This document shows positions 1 to 4,598 of a DNA stretch of 5,872 bases, one piece after another (positions within the stretch are counted from its first letter, which is position 1; every line of letters starts with the position of its first letter). The translations under genes and the position numbers were made by a program. Source of the stretch: an uncultured Clostridia bacterium (GTDB lineage: Bacteria; Bacillota; Clostridia; Christensenellales; Borkfalkiaceae); NCBI GenBank assembly GCA_945834965.1, contig CAMAHZ010000085.1:1-5872 (forward strand). The letters run 5' to 3'. The notes beneath the pieces are model-generated. The model did no database searches. It was given only the letters and a program-made list of their open reading frames with translations, and was not told the origin of the DNA.

Positions 1-7
1 AAAGATT

Positions 8-1891
8 ATGAAAAAGAAGGCAACGAAAAACTTAACCGAAGGCAGTTCAGTTCAGCAGGAAAATCCCCTGCCCGAATTTGCCTTGCAGCTTCAAGGCGTC
101 AGCTTTTCGTACGAAGACGGCGCGCCTAAGGCATTAAATAACGTCTCTCTAAACGTTAAAAGGGGCGAGTTTTTGGCTGTGCTCGGTCATAACGGAAGCG
201 GTAAATCTACGCTTGCAAAGCTCATTTGCGGACTTCTTACTGCGGATACGGGTAGGGTCACCGTCTGGGGCTTTGACCCTGCCGATAGGGACGGCGTTAA
301 CGAAGTAAGGCAGCACGCAGGCGTCGTGTTCCAGAATCCCGACAACCAGACGGTTGCGTCTATCGTGGAAGACGACGTGGCTTTCGGCCCTGAAAATTTA
401 GGCGTCCCCCGTGAAGAAATAGGCAGAAGAATAGACTGGGCTCTTTCAGCGGTGGGTATGGAAAAATTCCGCCACGCAACCCCTTCCCGTCTTTCGGGCG
501 GACAGAAGCAGAGAATAGCCGTCGCAGGCGTTCTTGCAGTCAAGCCCGACGTGCTTATATTAGACGAGAGTACGGCGATGTTAGACCCTAAGGGCAGGGC
601 GGAAATTTGCGAAGTTGCAGCAAAATTAAACCGTGAAGAAGGTATGACGGTTATTTTAATTACGCACTTTATGGAAGAAGCTCTGCTTGCTTCAAGGGCG
701 GTAATAATGAATAGGGGCGAAATCGTTTCCGACGGCGCTCCCGACGAAATTTTCCGCCGCGGCGAAGAGCTTGAAACCTTCAATTTATGCCTGCCGGAAA
801 TTCTTTCAATCTGCCACGAAGTCAGGGCGCAAGGCGTACAAATTGCCGACTGTCTTAAGGCGGAAGAGCTTGCAGATGAGATTAAGTCCGTTGCGAAAAT
901 ATGCGGCTTTAACAGTCCTTCGTTAGGTAATACTACGGGGGCAATTCAAAATCAAGGCAATGAATGGGATATAAAAGTATCCGATTTATCCTATACGTAT
1001 TCGGCAAAATCGCCCTTTGCGTCTCACGCATTAAAGGGTGTAAACCTTACCGTTCCGGAAGGTGAATTTTTCGGCGTTATCGGTCATACGGGTAGTGGTA
1101 AATCTACCTTGGTTCAGCACCTTAACGCCCTTATTAAGCTGCCTAAGGCTACTAAAAAATATAAAAAACCCAAGGTCAAAAAGGGTGAAATTCCCCCTGC
1201 CGAACCCCAAATCAAGATAGGCAAATACGACCTTTCGGATAAAAAGTGTGACTGGCGCGCCCTGCGTAGCGACGTGGGTATGGTGTTCCAGTATCCCGAA
1301 TATCAGCTCTTTGCGGAAACGGTCTTTTTAGACGTGGCTTTCGGGCTCAAAAACTTCAAAAAGGGCGTCACCGACGAAGAGTGCGAAAAAGCCGTAAAAG
1401 AGAGTTTAGAAGCGGTCGGTCTCAACTACGAAGAAGTCAAGGAGAAGTCTCCTTTCGAGCTTTCGGGCGGTCAAAAGCGCAGGGTGGCGATTGCCGGCGT
1501 AATAGTAACCAAACCCAAAATTTTAATTTTGGACGAGCCTGCCGCAGGGCTTGACCCCTTAGGCAAAAAGGAAATTATGGAGCTTTTGCACAGGTTGCAT
1601 AGCAGCTGGTGCAAGACGGTTATAATTGTTTCCCACGATATGGACGAAATTGCCGAAAACTGCACGCTTTGCGCCGTACTTTCGGACGGTAAGCTCTTCG
1701 ACTGCGCAACCCCTGCAAAGCTGTTTAAAAGGTATGACGAGCTTAAATCTCTCGGCTTAGACGTGCCGCTTACCGCAAAAATCTGCAAGTTGCTTGCAGA
1801 CGACGGACTAAATTTAGAGTGCGATTTAACTTCAAAGGGCTTTTCTTCGGCGGTAGCCGCCGCCCTTAAAGGGGGTGCCGCCGATGCTTAA
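8..1891 (+). CDS. ecfA1A2: Fused ECF transporter ATPases EcfA1-EcfA2 (single-chain, two nucleotide-binding domains)
   Basis: This 627-residue protein carries two complete ABC ATPase domains and should power energy-coupling-factor (ECF) uptake of vitamins or metal ions at the inner face of the membrane, together with EcfT and separately encoded S components. Domain 1 (about 26-290) has Walker A GHNGSGKST (60-68), Q-loop Q109, signature LSGGQKQR (162-169), Walker B with D186 and catalytic E187 (DESTAMLDP, the EcfA1 form) and switch H220. Domain 2 (about 321-627) has Walker A GHTGSGKST (359-367), Q428, LSGGQKRR (485-492), D509/E510 (DEPAAGLDP, the EcfA2 form) and H543. Both ATP sites therefore look intact. 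The two proteins are usually separate genes of about 280 residues each; here they are joined by a linker near 290-320. Domain 2 has an extra lysine-rich stretch (about 376-403). The ATG at 8 is the first in-frame start visible, but the frame is open to the window edge, so the true start could lie upstream. The roughly 20 residues before the conserved fold are unexplained. Confidence 0.93.
   Translation: MKKKATKNLTEGSSVQQENPLPEFALQLQGVSFSYEDGAPKALNNVSLNVKRGEFLAVLGHNGSGKSTLAKLICGLLTADTGRVTVWGFDPADRDGVNEVRQHAGVVFQNPDNQTVASIVEDDVAFGPENLGVPREEIGRRIDWALSAVGMEKFRHATPSRLSGGQKQRIAVAGVLAVKPDVLILDESTAMLDPKGRAEICEVAAKLNREEGMTVILITHFMEEALLASRAVIMNRGEIVSDGAPDEIFRRGEELETFNLCLPEILSICHEVRAQGVQIADCLKAEELADEIKSVAKICGFNSPSLGNTTGAIQNQGNEWDIKVSDLSYTYSAKSPFASHALKGVNLTVPEGEFFGVIGHTGSGKSTLVQHLNALIKLPKATKKYKKPKVKKGEIPPAEPQIKIGKYDLSDKKCDWRALRSDVGMVFQYPEYQLFAETVFLDVAFGLKNFKKGVTDEECEKAVKESLEAVGLNYEEVKEKSPFELSGGQKRRVAIAGVIVTKPKILILDEPAAGLDPLGKKEIMELLHRLHSSWCKTVIIVSHDMDEIAENCTLCAVLSDGKLFDCATPAKLFKRYDELKSLGLDVPLTAKICKLLADDGLNLECDLTSKGFSSAVAAALKGGAADA
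1869..1877 (+). promoter_or_regulatory. Strong ribosome binding site of ecfT, inside the end of ecfA1A2
   Basis: AAGGGGGTG differs at one base from AAGGAGGTG and ends six bases before the ATG at 1884. It lies inside the last codons of the fused ATPase gene. It argues for the ATG at 1884 over the in-frame GTG at 1875, which lies within the ribosome binding site itself. Confidence 0.8.
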
Positions 1892-2729
1892 CGACGTAAC
1901 CTTCGGTCAGTATTACCCCACGCAATCTTTCGTCCACAGGCTTGACCCCAGGGTAAAACTACTCTTTTTAATCGCCTATATAGTAATGATTTTCGTGGCG
2001 GATTCCTTTTACAGCCTTGCGTTGTGCGGAATAATTCTGCTCGTCTCTATTATTGCTGCACGCGTTCCGTTCAGTTCGGTGCTTCGTTCGGTCAAAGGCG
2101 TAATATTTATTTTACTTTTCACTTCGATTTTGAATATCTTTTTCCACGGCGGAGAAAGACTTTTGGTCGAGTGGTGGATAATCCGTATCTATTTAGAAGG
2201 CGTAATCTTTGCGGTATTTTTAACTTTCAGGCTGTTCTTTTTGGTTATGGCGTCCGCCGTCTTAACCTTGACGACGACCCCCGTAAATCTCTGCGACGGG
2301 CTTGAAAGCTTACTTTTTCCGTTGACGCTTATAAAAGTGCCCGTTCACGTTTTGGCGCTTATAATGTCGATTGCGCTCAGGTTCATTCCCACGCTCATTG
2401 ACGAAACAAACCGCATTATCTCGGCGCAGAAGGCAAGGGGTGCGGACTTTGAAACGAGAAACGTATTTAAAAAGGTCAAGGCGATAATTCCCGTGCTCAT
2501 TCCCCTTTTATTGAGTGCGTTCCGCCGTGCGGAAGAGCTTGGCGACGCAATGGACGCAAGGTGCTATTCCTGCGGTAAAAAGAGAACAAAGTACAAAAAA
2601 CTCACGTTTACTTGGCGCGACGGCATCGCCGCACTATTCGGCGGAGTACTAATCGCAGGCGTAATACTTTTGAATATCTACGGCTATAATATCTGCCCCG
2701 AAATCTATCCCTATCTGGTGATAAGATGA
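1884..2729 (+). CDS. ecfT: ECF transporter transmembrane coupling protein EcfT
   Basis: This 281-residue integral membrane protein is the scaffold that links the ATPase pair to the substrate-binding S component. The N-terminal VHRLDPRVKLL (17-27) is the usual EcfT opening. Hydrophobic segments lie at about 26-58, 68-87, 104-131, 145-169, 199-212 and 247-266. The two coupling-helix motifs that dock into the ATPases are visible as AQKARGADF (181-189, Ala-Arg-Gly) and AMDARCY (222-228, Ala-Arg-Cys). Length and layout are normal for the family. The ATG at 1884 is chosen because a near-perfect ribosome binding site precedes it; a GTG at 1875 would add only three residues. The gene overlaps the upstream ATPase gene by 8 bp and the downstream truA by 4 bp, so the three are very probably co-transcribed and translationally coupled. 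No S component is in the window, so the substrate cannot be read here. Confidence 0.93.
   Translation: MLNDVTFGQYYPTQSFVHRLDPRVKLLFLIAYIVMIFVADSFYSLALCGIILLVSIIAARVPFSSVLRSVKGVIFILLFTSILNIFFHGGERLLVEWWIIRIYLEGVIFAVFLTFRLFFLVMASAVLTLTTTPVNLCDGLESLLFPLTLIKVPVHVLALIMSIALRFIPTLIDETNRIISAQKARGADFETRNVFKKVKAIIPVLIPLLLSAFRRAEELGDAMDARCYSCGKKRTKYKKLTFTWRDGIAALFGGVLIAGVILLNIYGYNICPEIYPYLVIR
2717..2722 (+). promoter_or_regulatory. Ribosome binding site of truA within the end of ecfT
   Basis: GGTGAT matches the 3' half of the full anti-16S pairing sequence AAGGAGGTGAT. Its GG lies seven bases before the ATG at 2726. It supports that start, which shares an ATGA overlap with the ecfT stop codon, an arrangement typical of translational coupling. 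Confidence 0.5.
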
Positions 2730-3472
2730 GATACGTTTTAAAGGTCGCGTACGACGGCACTTGCTTTTGCGGTTGGCAGGTTCAGCCCAACGGCAGAACG
2801 GTGCAGGAAGAGTTGAACAACGCCGTTTTCAAAGCCTTTGGCGAAAGGGCTACGGTCAACGCAAGCGGCAGAACGGATTCGGGCGTTCACGCGCTATCGC
2901 AGGTGTGTCACGTCGATTTGTCAAGGGATATGGAAGGGGCAAAGGTAGCCGACGCAATTAATTTCTATCTTCCAAACGACGTATCCGTACTGTATTCCGC
3001 AGTCGCGCCGCAGGGGTTCGATTCCAACCGCTCGGCTAAGAAAAAGACCTATCGCTACAGCGTATACTGTTCCCCCCGCCGCAACCCCTTAAAGGATAGG
3101 TTTTGCGTGCATTTAAAGGTTACGCCCGATATGGAAAGGCTGAAAGAATGTGCCGCTCTCTTTATCGGCGAACACGACTTTGCAGCCTATTGTGCGGCAG
3201 GCTCTCAGGTCAAGACGACGGTCAGGACGATATACGACTTTACCGTTGAAGAGTACGACGGCGAAATCGCATTTAAAGTCTGCGGCAACGGCTTTTTGTA
3301 TAATATGGTGCGCACCTTAGTCGGCACTTGCGTCTGGTACGCCTACGGCAAGATAGATAGAGAAAAGGTGCTTTTATCGCTTTCAACGGGCAACCGCGCC
3401 TTAGTCGGCAAGACTATGCCGCCCCACGGTCTGTGCTTAATAGACGTTGACTACGGCGTAAAGCTTTTTTAA
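2726..3472 (+). CDS. truA: tRNA pseudouridine(38-40) synthase TruA
   Basis: This 248-residue cytoplasmic enzyme converts uridines 38-40 of the tRNA anticodon stem-loop to pseudouridine. The family start (YDGTCFCGWQVQPNGRTVQ, 9-27) is followed by the catalytic-loop motif SGRTDSGVHA (47-56), with D51 as the catalytic aspartate. Other family landmarks are KKTYRYSVY (106-114, containing the conserved active-site tyrosine Y111), GEHDFAAYC (148-156), GNGFLYNMVRTLVG (187-200) with the conserved Arg195, and the C-terminal MPPHGLCL (231-238). The length is normal and the protein appears complete. One mild deviation is FDSNRSA (98-104), where many relatives have something like FHARFSA. Its ATG overlaps the ecfT stop codon in ATGA. 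ECF genes followed by truA is a familiar Firmicutes order and does not mean that TruA takes part in transport. In many relatives ribosomal protein genes rplM-rpsI come next; here they do not. Confidence 0.96.
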   Translation: MRYVLKVAYDGTCFCGWQVQPNGRTVQEELNNAVFKAFGERATVNASGRTDSGVHALSQVCHVDLSRDMEGAKVADAINFYLPNDVSVLYSAVAPQGFDSNRSAKKKTYRYSVYCSPRRNPLKDRFCVHLKVTPDMERLKECAALFIGEHDFAAYCAAGSQVKTTVRTIYDFTVEEYDGEIAFKVCGNGFLYNMVRTLVGTCVWYAYGKIDREKVLLSLSTGNRALVGKTMPPHGLCLIDVDYGVKLF

Positions 3473-3516
3473 ACGGAAAAAATTTTATCATATTTTCACA
3501 CGGTTTTTTTTGAGCC

Positions 3517-3552
3517 TTTACAATACTAAGTTAAAATGTATCAAACTATAAT
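3517..3552 (+). promoter_or_regulatory. Possible promoter of the membrane protein gene at 3570
   Basis: A perfect TATAAT lies at 3547-3552 in the AT-rich gap after truA. The best -35 look-alike, TTTACA at 3517-3522, is 24 bases upstream, too far for a standard 17-base spacer. The sequence at the right distance (TACTAA, 3524-3529) is a poor match. A start near 3559 would leave a leader of only about 11 bases, beginning at the ribosome binding site. A promoter here is plausible because the gap is 97 bp and not coding, but its exact form is unsure. Confidence 0.4.
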
Positions 3553-3558
3553 ATGAAT

Positions 3559-3562
3559 AGGA
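3559..3562 (+). promoter_or_regulatory. Ribosome binding site of the membrane protein gene
   Basis: AGGA, seven bases before the ATG at 3570, followed by CGGG that adds little. It is the only purine-rich match in a sensible position and supports the chosen start. Confidence 0.55.
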
Positions 3563-3569
3563 CGGGAAT

Positions 3570-4481
3570 ATGGAATTTATTGATTTTGCAAACATAGCGC
3601 AATCGGCAACGGCTTTAATAACCAACGACCCATACTATACCTATTACTGGGTGGCGTTGCTCGTAGCCGGCGTAGCTTTCCTTGCGTTTTTCGCGCTTGA
3701 AGCTGTCGCTCTGTTTACTATTGCAAAAAGGAACGGCTTTAAAAATAAGTGGATGGCGTTCGTGCCTTTTTTGAACACTTACTACATCGGCGTGCTTTCG
3801 GAAAAGAACAGGACGTTCGGCACAAAGACCAAGTACGTTTCTCTCGCGTTGGCGATTGTGGAGTTAATAGGCGTCGCTTTGGGTATTGCGTACTCGGTTG
3901 CCGTTATACAGCTTTTTGCAACGCCCTATATCAAGGCGGTACCAGAACCCTTTTACAATACCGCAGGTGAAATCGTAGGCAGTTTGTTCGTCGGCAAGTA
4001 CGAAGTGGAAAACCTTCCTTCGTCTCTCAACTGGGCTTGGTGGCTGTTCAACGCCTACAACGGCTATTTCTCTTCAATAATTAATTTAGTCTTTATCGTG
4101 CTTTCGGTGTTCGTCTTGTCGGCTTTCTTCCGCACATATTCACCCAGAAATTATATGATTTTCACTATTTTCTCGGTGCTCTTACCCATAAAGGCAATAT
4201 TTATGATTTGCCTTAAGAACAATAAGGCGACCAACTACGTCGAGTATATGCGTGAGATGCAAAAGCGCCAGTACGACGCATATCAGCAGTATATGCGCAA
4301 TAACGGCGGATACAACAACGGGGGATATAATAACGGCTACGGCGGCGGATACAACAACGGCGGTTACGGCGCAGGGCAGGGTCAGGCAGGCAAGCCCGAA
4401 GACCCGTTCGGCGGATTAGGCGAACAGCCCGAAAACAAATCAAATCCTTCCGACGACGACCCTTTCGGTGACTTAAAGTAA
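3570..4481 (+). CDS. Multi-pass membrane protein of unknown function with Asn/Gly/Tyr-rich tail
   Basis: I cannot name this 303-residue protein. The first 215 residues hold hydrophobic segments at about 27-51, 89-115, 166-188 and 195-215, with a further weak one at 61-77. Right after the first segment comes IAKRNGFKNKWMAFVPFLNTYYIG (in parts, 51-74), which from memory resembles a pattern (IAKRRG...W.A.VP..N...LG) found in uncharacterized membrane proteins of clostridia. The loop at 116-165 is rich in aromatics. After the last segment comes a charged stretch with many Tyr, Gln and Met (222-243). It is followed by an NNGGY-type low-complexity repeat (244-266) and an acidic end with two DPFG motifs (278-281, 297-300). 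No enzyme motif, signal peptide cleavage site or metal cluster is visible. The gene has its own ribosome binding site, a possible promoter and a clear terminator, so it is probably transcribed alone between truA and mnmE. Topology is ambiguous, so the side on which the tail lies is inferred at best; the positive charges suggest cytosol. Confidence 0.85.
   Translation: MEFIDFANIAQSATALITNDPYYTYYWVALLVAGVAFLAFFALEAVALFTIAKRNGFKNKWMAFVPFLNTYYIGVLSEKNRTFGTKTKYVSLALAIVELIGVALGIAYSVAVIQLFATPYIKAVPEPFYNTAGEIVGSLFVGKYEVENLPSSLNWAWWLFNAYNGYFSSIINLVFIVLSVFVLSAFFRTYSPRNYMIFTIFSVLLPIKAIFMICLKNNKATNYVEYMREMQKRQYDAYQQYMRNNGGYNNGGYNNGYGGGYNNGGYGAGQGQAGKPEDPFGGLGEQPENKSNPSDDDPFGDLK
4299..4367 (+). repeat. 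In-gene repeat encoding NNGGY-type units
   Basis: Residues 244-266 of the membrane protein read as five tyrosine-ending units: NNGGY, NNGGY, NNGY, GGGY, NNGGY. At DNA level an exact 18-base direct copy occurs at 4304-4321 and again at 4343-4360, 39 bases apart and in the same frame. The units are built from the codons AAC/AAT, GGC/GGA/GGG and TAC/TAT. The codon differences between units suggest an old expansion kept by selection on protein composition more than a fresh slippage tract. Confidence 0.85.
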
Positions 4482-4508
4482 CGTTTTGAGTTAAAAATAA
4501 AAATATAT

Positions 4509-4536
4509 AAAGCGGAGCGATTAGTTCCGCTTTTTT
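4509..4536 (+). terminator. Intrinsic terminator after the membrane protein gene
   Basis: A perfect 8-bp stem AAAGCGGA / TCCGCTTT (4509-4516 with 4526-4533) can gain a G-U pair, leaving a 7-base loop. It runs into a six-T tract at 4531-4536. It lies 27 bases after the stop codon at 4481 and separates this gene from mnmE. Confidence 0.88.
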
Positions 4537-4537
4537 A

Positions 4538-4566
4538 TTGCCAAACCGCAAACGTAATGATATAAT
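4538..4566 (+). promoter_or_regulatory. Sigma-A-type promoter of mnmE
   Basis: TTGCCA (4538-4543, five of six matches to TTGACA), a 17-base spacer, and a perfect TATAAT (4561-4566). The expected start is about 4573, giving an untranslated leader of about 26 bases before the ATG at 4599. It begins one base after the T-run of the preceding terminator. Confidence 0.8.
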
Positions 4567-4568
4567 AT

Positions 4569-4585
4569 TATAAGTAAAACTTATA
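4569..4585 (+). repeat. Perfect interrupted palindrome at the mnmE transcription start
   Basis: TATAAGT-AAA-ACTTATA: two perfect 7-base arms around three bases, two bases downstream of the -10 box and covering the predicted start site. The position would suit a repressor operator. The RNA could form only a weak AT-rich hairpin. The function is inferred from position only. Confidence 0.6.
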
Positions 4586-4598
4586 CGAGTTTAAAATT

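Noticed and set aside
187..783. Long open frame on the minus strand opposite the first ATPase domain (198 codons), and similar ones at 1471-1788, 4213-4551, 4853-5065 and 5321-5581
   Set aside because: They lie fully or almost fully opposite well-supported genes, are Ser/Arg/Pro-rich without any family motif, and lack ribosome sites that would set them apart. They follow from the codon use of the sense genes.
1875..1883. GTG at 1875 as the ecfT start
   Set aside because: The GTG lies within the ribosome binding site AAGGGGGTG. The ATG at 1884 has ideal spacing from it and matches the usual EcfT N-terminus.
8..1891. Two separate ATPase genes joined by a missed stop
   Set aside because: The frame is continuous with no stop between the domains, and there is no internal ribosome site with a start codon at the expected EcfA2 beginning (around 960-980). 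A sequencing error cannot be fully excluded and is noted in the fusion finding.
3473..3512. Possible terminator after truA, ending in eight Ts (3504-3511)
   Set aside because: Only an imperfect AT-rich stem (around 3476-3497) can be drawn, and it is separated from the T-run by ACACGG. There is no GC-rich hairpin, so I do not call it.
4299..4367. Repeats as a CRISPR array or phase-variable tract
   Set aside because: The units are 12-15 bases, in frame, vary in codons and have no spacers. They encode a low-complexity protein tail.
4401..4478. DPF motifs read as endocytic adaptor-binding motifs
   Set aside because: That role belongs to eukaryotic clathrin adaptors; in a bacterial protein the likeness is a coincidence of three residues. 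Only the duplication itself was kept as a finding.
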